A DNA stretch of 64,000 bases from Platanthera guangdongensis (lineage: Eukaryota; Streptophyta; Magnoliopsida; Asparagales; Orchidaceae), in NCBI GenBank assembly GCA_039583875.1, contig CM077147.1, forward strand, positions 154,961,846 to 155,025,845. Reading direction: 5' to 3'. Shown in pieces: positions 55,102-64,000 of the stretch. Below the pieces are notes generated by a model. It saw only the letters and a program-made list of their open reading frames with translations. It searched no databases and was not told the origin of the DNA. How positions within the stretch are numbered: the stretch's first letter is position 1; each line of letters opens with the position of its first letter. The position numbers and the translations under genes are program-made.

Positions 55102-55686
55102 TGTTGAAACAGGGTTGACCCACTCATGTGAGTATCCCGGGCCGCCCCCAGCTGGACTGAAGTCCACCAGCCCCAACTCGCTCTCCACACACCCACGTGC
55201 AGTCAATCTCCTAAATCAGGCAGACCTCCCTTTAACTGGTCTATGACGGGTTGTTGAGGTCGACGAAGCATTGCGCTTGCTCGGCCTCGATCCCCCCGAA
55301 CTCATTTCGATGAGAAGTGATCCAGTTAAGCGCCCTACGAGGATTTCTCAGGAGGTCACCCATCCCAATACTACTCTAGCTCGAGCACGCTTAGCTATAA
55401 AGTTCTTTCACTTTTGACTCTTAGGATGGGTGACCTCCTAGAAAGTCCTCGTATGGCGCTTAACTAGATCACTTCTCATCGAAAGTAGGTCGGTGGATCG
55501 AGGCTGGGCAAGTGCAACGCCTCGCCGACCTCAACAACCCGCCACACACCAAATAAAGGGAGGTCAGCCCAGTTTGGGAGATTGACCACACGCGATTGTA
55601 TGGACAGTGGGTTGGGGTTGGTGGACTGCATACCGGCTAGGGGCGACCCGGGATACTCATATGAGTGGGTAGGTCCTCTTTCAACA
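55102..55686. repeat. 585-bp foldback with 5S rRNA-derived arms
   Basis: Two inverted arms of about 280 bp (from 55102 inward and from 55686 inward) begin TGTTGAAA and end TTTCAACA. They share many blocks, such as 'cactcatrtgagtatcccgg', 'gggttgttgaggtcg', 'gatgagaagtgat' and 'aggaggtcacccatcc'. The tips at the centre contain 5S rRNA sequence. Short-LTR elements with 5S sequence (Cassandra TRIMs) are known in plants, but their LTRs are direct repeats, not inverted. It could be two Cassandra-like LTRs head to head or a new foldback type. The left end could also be the end of LTR I. Confidence 0.75.
55335..55406 (-). other. 5S rRNA-like segment with box A, IE and box C
   Basis: The minus strand reads 'taagcgtgctcgagct', 'agagtagtattggg' and 'atgggtgacctcctgag', matching the 3' two thirds of plant 5S rRNA (recalled). 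All three internal RNA polymerase III control elements are recognisable. The opposite arm (55421-55460, plus) keeps only the box C part. The 5' part of 5S is absent, so it is not a functional rRNA gene. Confidence 0.75.
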
Positions 55687-56387
55687 AAAAATTATAAAAA
55701 ATTATGAATCGCGGAAAATGGGAAATCAGGCGTAGGAACACTCAACCTATTTGAAGCCAAATAAACTAGATGCACAAGAAGAGCAAGAAAACCTTGTACT
55801 ATCAACAATCTTTAAAAGGTGAGGTATACATGGAGAGACATGATTCGCTGATGTACCGGAAGGAAGAGAAAATAAGAGATAAAAAACTAATTGCACGGTC
55901 TCAATGACAAGCTGCCAACTTTGCCAAGCTGCCTACGGAGTCTGCTGAAACTGCCAAGTCACAAGACCGTAACTTAGTCACGCGGACAACCCGTTATTCC
56001 AATGCTTAAAAAGAACTATGTCCACCGATCAGCAAGCCGTCTGACCGCGAGGTCGCCTAGTTGCCAGACCGTCGCGAACACTATCGCAGAACTGAACAAG
56101 CCGCCAGAAGCGGACAGCTTATGAACTGGGAAAGAGTTGTAGAAGAGAAGACCGCCTGGTCGCAAGCCGTGACCTACTACTAACTGTTGGTTGCTAACCG
56201 CAGAGTCCTCACTGTCCTTGGCCGAAGTCAAAACCAAATCACTGGCTTTCCAGCGCTATTCGCACAACCAACACAGTACAAACCAGTCAACTCTCCAAAC
56301 CGCGCGAATAGAAAATCATGTCCGCAGCAACCACCCGAGCTCACTTACTGTTCATTCGGTTTTAAAGTTGATGTCACATGGGGTCCT

Positions 56388-56395
56388 ATTTATAG
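56388..56395 (-). promoter_or_regulatory. TATA box of LTR I
   Basis: The minus strand reads 'gcgcctataaatagg', downstream of the AGTCCGC array. Confidence 0.65.
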
Positions 56396-56459
56396 GCGCG
56401 GAGAGGGGTGTAATCACCGCACTAGCCGATAAGATTATTGCCATATCTCGCGGCGAGCA

Positions 56460-56940
56460 CTGAGAGTATCCGCTAAACCGCGAACACAACGCCAGTCCGC
56501 CTAGTTGCCATGACTAGCAAGTCAGCCAGTTCGCTACATCAACAGAACCTACGGAAGTACCACCAGTCTGCACACTAGCGGATACAGCACCAATCCGCAT
56601 GCACCTGCGGACACTACTACAGTCCGCACACTCCAAGCCCGCAACTAAAGCACAAGGTTGATAGCTGTCGAACTCAGCGGAAAAAGAAAGCAGTCCGCGC
56701 GACCTCCCGGACTGAGCACACCTGGACTTGGTAAAAAACGAGACCAAGTCCACACCACCATCCATCCCTGGTGCGAACACAGGACCAGCGGATACTAAGA
56801 CCAGTCCGCACAAAATCAGTGGACTGTGCGGATAACCATCCTATCCGTCTGGTTACCTTCAGAGAACAAACTGCCTCCCATTCCATTACTGACTTGTCTA
56901 GCCGCCATACCTGTCAACATAAACCGTGTGGACAGATCAC
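56460..56940. repeat. AGTCCGC / GCGGACT motif array in U3 of LTR I
   Basis: 'cagtccgc' recurs near 56491, 56621, 56691 and 56802, with further variants 'gcggata', 'atccgc' and 'tgcggac'. The same heptamer dominates the minisatellite and promoter of element C. Confidence 0.75.
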
Positions 56941-56983
56941 CCAGGTTGCCCCGGCAGTCACTTTCACTTCAAAAATTTCAACA

Positions 56984-56996
56984 CTCCCCCTTGAAG
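56984..56996 (-). other. Polypurine tract of I
   Basis: The minus strand reads 'cttcaagggggag' immediately before LTR start TGTTGAAA. Confidence 0.85.
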
Positions 56997-56999
56997 TGA

Positions 57000-58513
57000 G
57001 AAGTGAAAACCAGCCCCAGTAGTCCCTGTAACCGTGTAAATGGTCCCTTCAATAATAGCTTCGTGAAGATGTCCTCGCTCTGCACATGTCCAACCACAAG
57101 AGACCCCTCCAACACCTTCTCCCGAATGAAATGGTGGTCAATCTCAATTTGCTTGCCCTGCGCGTGATAAATTGGATTATTAACCAGTTTAAGGGAACCC
57201 TTGTTGTCACCGCGTAGCAGAGTGAGACCCTGCACTTCTTCATGGACGTCCTCTATTAGCCTCCTAAGCTAGATGGCTTCCTGAGCTGTCAAGGCTGAAT
57301 CCTTGTACTCCGCTTCCATAGTAGAGACGGGCACAGAATCCTGCTTCTTGCTGCACCACGAGATACTCGTTGATCCACATGTGAAGACATAACCAAAAGT
57401 TGACTTTTGGTCATTTGAATCTCCCTCATGATCAACATCTATGTAACCGTATAGGTTGAAGCCCATGTCTCTCCCACAAAAGAGACTCATATTAGAAGTG
57501 GACTTCACGTACTTCAGAATGCTCTTTACTGCCGCCAGATGAGGCTTTCGAGGTTCTGCCATATACAGACTTACTCGTCCTATAACATAAGAAATGTTTG
57601 GCCTCAAAATCATCAAGTAAATAAGGCTCCTAATTAGAGCCCAGAACACAAAAGGATCTATAAGTATCCTCCCCTCATCTCGTCGAAGCTTGATTCCAAC
57701 ATCGAGTGGAGTAGAGCTACTCTTCCCCTTATATATGTCGAACCGCAGAAGGATCCATTCCGCATAACCCCTTTGAGAAATGAGTATGCCGCTTTCTTTC
57801 CTCTCCACCTCGATTCCAAGGAAGTGATGGAGCTTACCCAAGTCCTTCATCTCAAACCGAATAGCAAGCTCTGCCAAGAGCCTAGCTACCTCCTCCTCGG
57901 AGTTCCCCGTGATGATTATGTCATCCACGTATAACTGCACCAAGACATGAAGCTCCCCCCTCTTCTTGATGAATAGGCTCGAATCTGAATCGAATCTGAA
58001 TCTGAGGCAAAATAACTGCAGAACTGGAGGTATTCTACGATCTTCATGTACCATACTCGCAGAGCATGTTTCATTCTATAAAGAGCCTTTTGTAGTTTGC
58101 ATATGTATAATGGATAAACTTCAGACATGTAACCCGATGGATGAACCATGAAGATGTCCTTATCAATCTCCCTATAAAGAAAAACATTTTTTACATCCAG
58201 TTGTCACATCTTCCAACCTTGACAAACGCTAAGGCCATCACCACCTAAACTAAGTCATTTTCCCCATAGGACTAAATGTCTCTTCATATTCTTCTTTGTA
58301 CTGTTAAGAGAACCCTTGAGCTATAAGGAGAGTCTTGTACCGCTCGATACCCCCATTTGCATTCTTATTCAGCTTATACACTCACTTGCATGTCACAGGA
58401 GTAACACATTCAAACTTGGGTACAAGGTCCCACGTCTCATTTTTCCTAAGGGCGGCCATCTCCTCATCCATGGAATTATCCCACTCATTGAATCCAGTGG
58501 CATATTCAAAGAT
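57000..58513 (-). pseudogene. RT and RNase H of copia element I
   Basis: RT motif C is 'LYVDDIIITGNSEEEV'; 'DLGKLHHFLGIEV' and 'RPNISYVIGRVSLYMAEPRK' follow. RNase H has 'LYGYIDVDHEGDSNDQKSTF', 'STMEAEYKDSA' and 'IEIDHHFIREKV', and ends 'EDIFTKLLL'. Most of 58054-56978 is one frame with a single stop at 57269-57271. The RT N-terminal half (58513-58060) is heavily damaged by stops. Motif style suggests a Tork-type copia, different from the Sireviruses D and E. Confidence 0.88.
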
Positions 58514-59011
58514 AGAAGGCTCTCACTTGTCCAGAGGGCCTACGAAGAAACACAAGATGAATCTCACTGTATTTCCCTCACTATAATGAGATGGTGGTTT
58601 GATGGTCCTCTTCGATCTTCGAAGATTCTGACCCTTACTGACCATCTCCACTGCTTCTTCTGAACCAGCTCCGTTCCCGAGCAAACTTGGAGCAACACTC
58701 TCCTTGCTTCTTGAACCAGAAGCCTCCGCCCCAGAGCTAGAAACACTTGGAGCTCCTGGTGACACAGGCAGCCCCGTCAGAAGATCCTCAACAGCCTCCT
58801 CCTGCTCTCCATCCAACCTACTTACTTGTATCTCCATAGAAGAGCCACCTCTATATGATGTCAATTCATCGAAGACCACATCTCTTGAGATGATGAACTT
58901 CTTCATCACTAGATCCATACACTTACATCCATTTTTCTTCTCATCATAGCCCATGAAGACAAGCTTCCTCATCTTTGCATTCAGCTTTGTCCTGAGAGCA
59001 TCCAGGACGAG
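58514..59011 (-). pseudogene. Integrase C-terminal region of copia element I
   Basis: The frame 59026-58523 has 'LRTKLNAKMRKLVFMGYDEK' and 'KCMDLVMKKFIISRDVVFDE', the standard copia post-integrase segment. A Ser/Glu-rich linker and 'RRSKRTIKPPSHY' follow, before RT. The first residues come from the solo LTR J; the true upstream part is at 63785-64000. Confidence 0.88.
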
Positions 59012-60986
59012 TATGTAACATCCCATGTTACTTCTGGACCCCTCAACTTAGATTGGGTTAGGCATGGGTGAGATATAAGGAAGACCAACTATGTTTGACC
59101 CTAGGTAGTGGGTGGTAGCCATGTGGGGCCCACTATAGGACCATAGTCAAACTAGGTCAAACTAACCTAAGTGGGGACCCTAGCCACTCCATGACCCCAC
59201 CACATTGCCCTAACCCTAAAGACAACCTAAGTGGACCCTAGGGCATATCACTAGGTCAACACTTTGACCTAAATTGACCAAAGTCAACCTTGGGCTTAAT
59301 TGGTCAAACCCACACTCATAAGCCCAATTAGCCTAAGTAGGGCACCCCCTTGACCCAACCCAAGTTGGGTGGTGCCACTAGACCCATTTCCACCAAGTAG
59401 GGTCAGCCCACCCACCATGGTTGACCAAGTCAACTACCCAAGTCAACAAGTCAACAAATTGACCTAAAGGAGTGAAATGAAGACCAAGCCATTTTCCCTT
59501 GGACCAAGCCCACCAAAATTGGCCCATGGCCAACCCAAGTGAACAGGACCAGTCCTACCCCTCTAAATCAGGAGAGAGAATACATGCAAGGGGGTAAAAT
59601 TGGAATTTTAAGGGTAGGAAGAGAGAGAAAATGAAAAGAGAGGAAATGGTGGCCACATGGCCACCCCATCAGATGGTTTTAACTGCCCAAAACCAGGTGG
59701 CCAACCTCCCCTCTTCATTTCTAGCAGAAAACCAGGGCTGTGTGCCACTTGGCAGCTGGGCGGAGCAAACAAAGCTCAAACCGAGCTCAATTAAGTGTTA
59801 TCTCCATGTACAGCCAAATTCACTCCAAATAGACCTCACCAGAAGCTTCAGGAGATAGAAGGGAGTGGAAATCGAGTGTTGGATCATGGAGAATGGTGGA
59901 GAATCGAGTTTTCGGGGTGGAGCTCGCCGGCACACCACCACCACGGCAAACTGCCGCCTGACCCGCAGCCAAGCCCCAATTCAGGTGCGTTTCACCTCAC
60001 CTCTTCCTGTACTAGACTTCTAGATCTATTTAGGGAGATATCGGGCTCAATCGAGCCAGATGCCATGAGAGGAAAATGGAGAAAACCGAGCTTTTTCTTC
60101 TTGCTCGGGTTTGCCGGAGGAGCCAACTCTGGCGGCCCCACCGCCGGGAAACGCTAGCCCCCACCTTAACGAAGGTGGTGGCGATATCCCTCGGCGGTGG
60201 TGGTGGCTCAGCTGGCCGGAAAACGCCAGCCAACATCGTCCAGGAAAATGCAATCGTGGCCGTCAATCCATCGAGGACGATGAACCGATCCCGTCGGTTT
60301 TTAGCTTTAAGATTCGTGCAGGGTATTTAAATGATTTAATTAATATATGATGAATAGTGTAGATTCTGTCACATTATTACAGCCACCTTGCATGTTAATT
60401 TTAGGCCTCTTAGAGGCATTTCCAGAACTTAGTATCGTAATGAAAATTGTATCTGATGGTCTTATCTTTAATTTGCCACCTTAAACATGTGATTTGGTGT
60501 AGTGTACAGTCCTGTAGGACATTTCTCCTAGGACTGGTCCTAGGGTAGGGCAGAAATTAAATTGGATGCCCAGGTCAAACCATTAGTCACCATGGCCCCA
60601 AATTTTGGGCACATGCATGATTAGGGCATACTTAGCCCTTGCCAAACTTTATGAATTTTTAGAGGACATTTTCCTATAGTTTTTGCCAAAATATCAAAAT
60701 ACAAATAAATGAAATATAAGGAGTTCTACACCTCCCCATGGTCCCAAATCTTGGTGGTAGGTCCATGGGGACATCCTTGGTGCATGATAAAATTTTCAGC
60801 ACCTTGGGTTCACTGCATGTTGGAGAGTCCACTTGCATGTGTTAGCTCATGTTATGCCTTGGTGTGCAATTAGCAAAAATGCAAATATAGTGTATTCAAC
60901 CCAATGGTGACATGTAAAGGTCTTGGAATTATTTACAGTGGTTCATTAGGGTAAATTTCATCCCTCAAATTAATCATGAAATTTTT

Positions 60987-61030
60987 GGAATCAAAAATTC
61001 CATTTATTGGAATCAAAAATTCCATTTATT
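60987..61030. repeat. 22-bp tandem duplication in J
   Basis: 'ggaatcaaaaattccattta' plus 'tt' occurs twice in tandem. The unit contains the dyad 'ggaat...attcc'. Confidence 0.9.
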
Positions 61031-62297
61031 GGAATTTATTTTAAATATAGCTATTTTGGAAACAAAATTGGAAAATAAGTTTTCCTCAAGTACAAATCCT
61101 AAAATTTTGCCAAGGCATAGAGAATGTCACATTTGACTTAGGAAAAATATGATCCCTCTGTTTTGAAGAACTTTTGGAGTAGATATCTTAAATTGCCCAT
61201 TTTACCCTTATCTTATTAATTCTTGAAATGATGGATATTTACTTAGAAAACTTTGGAATTTATTATACTGCTACAAAATGGTATTAGTAGTTTTGCATGA
61301 ATTTCTCAGAATTAATGGATGCATTGTTAGTTGTTAAATTAATACAATGGCATTTTTGGTAAATACGTTATAATGGAATTTTATATGCCATCACACAATA
61401 AATGTTGATGATACTCTGCCAATAGTCATAAATTAGTGTTCTAAAAGTTTTGTAATTTTCCTGGAATTTTTGATTACATAATGCCTATACTTCAATTGGA
61501 AAATGGAATTTGTGTGAATTTGATATTAAATAGGAAATGAGAATACATAATTAAAGGAAAATTATAAAACTCTGTAGGCAGCAATATTTTATCAATATAC
61601 ATCTCAGGAAAAATTTCCTAGGTCAGTGGATAGTTAATCATACTACTTCATGTGTAAAGTGACCTAGTGTTTAAATTAAAAGATTTAATTAAAGGAATAT
61701 TTGGCCAAGATAAATTATGAGAATTCATAGGGTAGTTCCCTTAGTCCATACCACCCTAGGATAAATATTTAGAGACAAGATGCCTTAAGGTTTGGAAGAT
61801 CACATTTTTAGGGTAATCATACGACATGGTCTGCATATAACACAAATAGGTCTTGCCTTAGGGGTTACCAGGGGATTGATTATCGGCTGAAAAAAAAGAG
61901 TTCAACATGAATAACCCTGGTGGGTAGAGTTGCCTTAGTGAGGGATCAAAAGTGCAAGTCTTAGTTAGCAACTGGAGTGGGGGTCGACGGAAGACCGTCG
62001 GCTTCCCGGTAACACCTTAAGTCACTAGGGTTGTACTAGAGCAATAAGGAGAGCTGGGGAGATACATGGGTAGCCATCAACTAAAATAAGTATCCTTGTG
62101 AAAGGGAACGTTGGGCGTAATCCCAACACAGTTCCTAGTGCCCCTTGAGAGCCCTTCACAGGGAATACCGGGGGCAGTCCTGGGATTAACCTTAAATCTC
62201 TAAGTATAATAACCCGTAGACAAGAGTAGTTTAATAGGTTAGGACATTGTGGTACCTTCTCGCCCGTGTAGGGTTGGAGAGATTCATGATATATGCT

Positions 62298-62422
62298 CAC
62301 CCGTTTGGGGTTTGAGGGAGTTGGTATAAAGGCACTAATGTGCGATATCACCCGTTTGGGGGTTTGAGGGAGTTGGTATAAAGGCACTAATGTGCGATCT
62401 CACCCGAGTTTGGGTTTGAGGG
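62298..62422. repeat. ~51-bp tandem repeat in J, 2.4 units
   Basis: 'tcacccgtttggggtttgag' starts units at 62298 and 62349, and a partial unit starts at 62400. Each full unit ends 'ctaatgtgcgat'. Confidence 0.9.
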
Positions 62423-63784
62423 ATTCAGTACGGGTTTGGTCCTGCGAGCGGGAGGCTCGGAATGAATTACTTGCATGTGCATAAATATCGTGGCGGGGCA
62501 TGCGGTACTGGCCGTTCGTCACACCGATGGCAGTACGGTGCACCAGGCGGTTGTGAGAGTTAGAGGGGCCAGTGGGTTGTTTTACACTGCGGTCTGGAGG
62601 ACGATCCCCGATAACACACATCTGACCCAACAAGACTGACGGGTTTGTCAGCAAAGTACGTACGCGAGACTCTATAGTGCACCGTGGACGTGTACAGAGG
62701 CGTATGAGAGGGGTCTAAGGCTTGGTAGTGTGCACACCGGTCTAGAAGTGGAGACGCCCGCTCCGCTGCTGCCGTAGCCACAGCGGTGGTACCCGAGAGT
62801 GATGCTAGCTCTCAAAAAGTGGTAACTAAAGGTCTGTGATCACAGAGTCGTTGTGTGTGAGTTGCACTTGCCTATGCATAAAATTGCATCATAACATTCA
62901 TTCATATTAGGTCATACGCTTCATAGATTCTTATCATATAAATTAGTATGGGCTCTTTTATATGATAAGTTAAATTTCCTGAAAACCCTAACTTATATAT
63001 TTGTATGGGCATTTATATAAGTTAGGGTACGTTTGTGATGATAGCATAGTGGTAGTTTAGTTTATTTACTTGTTCATATTACTGTTCTATACTTTCCTTT
63101 ACTGCACTGCTCTTACTTATTACTTGTACCGTACTTAGAACTGCTAGAGTAGAACTACATTACTTATTACAACTCTAGTTAGATACTGTCACCTGCTTCC
63201 ACTTTGCTACCCCTTTTGTTGTCCTCCGCATAGTCCTCCCGCTCGGTGCCTAGGAGCTGCGGGGCGAGGTGCGGAGGAAACGACTTAGTCTTTTTGACTA
63301 ATGGTCGGTGACCAACTATTTTTAGGAGCCCGGGGAGATGGAGCACCAGCACGTCGAGGAGGCAGGATATGAGGAGCAGATACCGCTTCAGCAGGCTACT
63401 ACCACTACTGTGCGTCCTCAGGTGGGACGAGATCTGATGTTCTAGTATAGCTTCCGCATTTATTATTTTGTGAGAGAGTGATTTTGATGTACTGGGCATA
63501 AGCCCTTTTTACTCTTTCATTTGTACACTTCTGTGGACTATTGTGATGTACTTTTCATTTCATTTATATGATTGTACTATGTGGCTTGTGGACTGATGGT
63601 TTTATATACAGTTTTACTTCTTTCTTCTCATATTGGCCTACAGGTTAAATGATCGTACTAGCCGGCAGAATCGGCGTGTTGCGGTGTCGACTAACCCGTG
63701 AGTTAGTGCCACCGTAAGACGGCGGTTCTGGGCATAAGATCCGGTAGCCCTCCTTGGTAAGGGGGAGGGGGGTCTTACAGAGTA

Positions 63785-64000
63785 TGTAGCAATTTGATCT
63801 GAAAACACAAAGGTGTCCAAATCAAGGATTCTCCATAAACATCATCTCATGAGGATACATCATGTTGATCAGACTCAGAGGCATCTAATTGATGATATAA
63901 GTTGCGCAGGCCATCCCTTCTGCCCAGAAGGACCTCGAAATTCCTTTGGCATGAAGCCAACACTTGCAGGTCTCTGTTAGGTGACGGAACTTCTACTTTG
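63785..64000 (-). pseudogene. Integrase core segment of copia element I, cut by window end
   Basis: The minus strand encodes, with frame changes, 'CWLHAKGISRSFWAEGMACA', 'TYIIN' and 'MMYPHEMMFM', matching the region after the catalytic Glu in copia integrase. It joins the segment at 59011 once J and its TSD are set aside. Confidence 0.8.

Larger units (their letters stand above)
55687..56983 (-). mobile_element. 3' LTR of copia element 'I' (left end may be 55102)
   Basis: The right edge, 'aaaatttcaaca' at 56983, abuts a polypurine tract; in minus the LTR starts TGTTGAAATTTTTG. A TATA box and an AGTCCGC motif array are inside. A matching terminal TTTCAACA (minus) is found only at 55102, so the 5S foldback may belong to the U5 end of this LTR. 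The other LTR is outside the window. Confidence 0.75.
59017..63779 (+). mobile_element. Solo LTR 'J' of a Ty3/gypsy element, 4763 bp
   Basis: It starts 'tgtaacatccc' and ends 'ggggggtcttaca', with a perfect TSD, GAGTA (59012-59016 and 63780-63784), inside integrase of copia I. The 'tgtaac...ttaca' ends resemble the Tekay/Del LTRs A, B and H. No gag or pol motif is visible, and I found no second internal LTR copy. It is therefore read as a solo LTR produced by LTR-LTR recombination. Orientation follows the resemblance of the right end to the B LTR 3' end. Short ORFs inside have no recognisable domain. Confidence 0.85.

Noticed and set aside
54900..55246. Possible host exon (ORF of 88 residues at 54980-55246)
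   Set aside because: It spans the K fragment and the 5S foldback arm, and the same segment resembles LTR J.
55335..55460. A functional 5S rRNA gene
   Set aside because: The 5' third of 5S is missing, there are several substitutions, and the sequence is embedded in an inverted repeat.
59631..60350. ORFs of 75-120 residues in J
   Set aside because: Short, overlapping on both strands, inside a solo LTR, and without recognisable motifs.

Overview
The window is plant nuclear DNA made almost entirely of nested LTR retrotransposons. The evidence is Ty1/copia and Ty3/gypsy gag-pol with plant-type chromodomains, primer-binding sites matching plant initiator tRNA-Met, a plant-type 5S rRNA remnant and 5-bp target-site duplications (TSDs). 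I see no convincing host gene, tRNA gene or bacterial gene. The species cannot be named from the sequence; an angiosperm is the safe statement.

Layout. LTR G (1-2022, +) is a Sirevirus-like copia LTR lying in the LTR of a decayed Tekay/Del-type gypsy element H (2023-4208, +). The reverse transcriptase (RT) region of H is broken by copia/Sirevirus element D (minus), whose 3' LTR starts at 4209. That D LTR is itself split by gypsy chromovirus A (4260-33331, minus, TSD ATAGC). A carries two later insertions. C (7726-16557, +, TSD CTGAT) lies in its integrase and is a gag-only, non-autonomous element with long GC-rich minisatellites in its LTRs. B (19358-28585, +, TSD AGCTG) lies at the gag/protease junction and is a young Tekay-type element with a catalytically dead pol. 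D resumes at 33332 and its third ORF is split by Sirevirus E (36399-49072, minus). D continues to a chimeric break near 52778, where it joins half of another copia LTR, F (to 53674). Then come a gypsy LTR fragment K (53675-55101), a 5S rRNA-derived inverted repeat (55102-55686) and a Tork-like copia element I (LTR to 56983, pol to the window end). I is split by a 4763-bp solo gypsy LTR, J (59017-63779, TSD GAGTA).

How the parts relate. Most of the LTRs carry dense arrays of short CpG-containing near-palindromes, usually just upstream of a TATA box: TCGTCGA (E, F, G, A, B), TGTCGACA (A), ACACGGSCGTGT (B), TTCTCGAGAA (D), AGTCCGC/GCGGACT (C, I). Some motifs are shared between copia and gypsy elements. 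In both Sireviruses the family's own LTR motif is repeated a second time directly upstream of the third ORF. In D this second array is followed by a canonical TATA box before the ORF3 start. The ORF3 proteins have basic nuclear-localisation-like clusters and no visible membrane segment. My main inference is an element-specific regulatory circuit: a motif array plus an internal promoter driving ORF3, whose product may act on the same motif.

Other unusual items are a copy of about 36 nt of initiator tRNA-Met beside the primer-binding site of B, an 85-bp tandem array with splice-site-like borders in C, and the 5S-derived foldback. Coordinates of element ends are read from the sequence. Ages and functions are inference, and all comparisons were made by eye.
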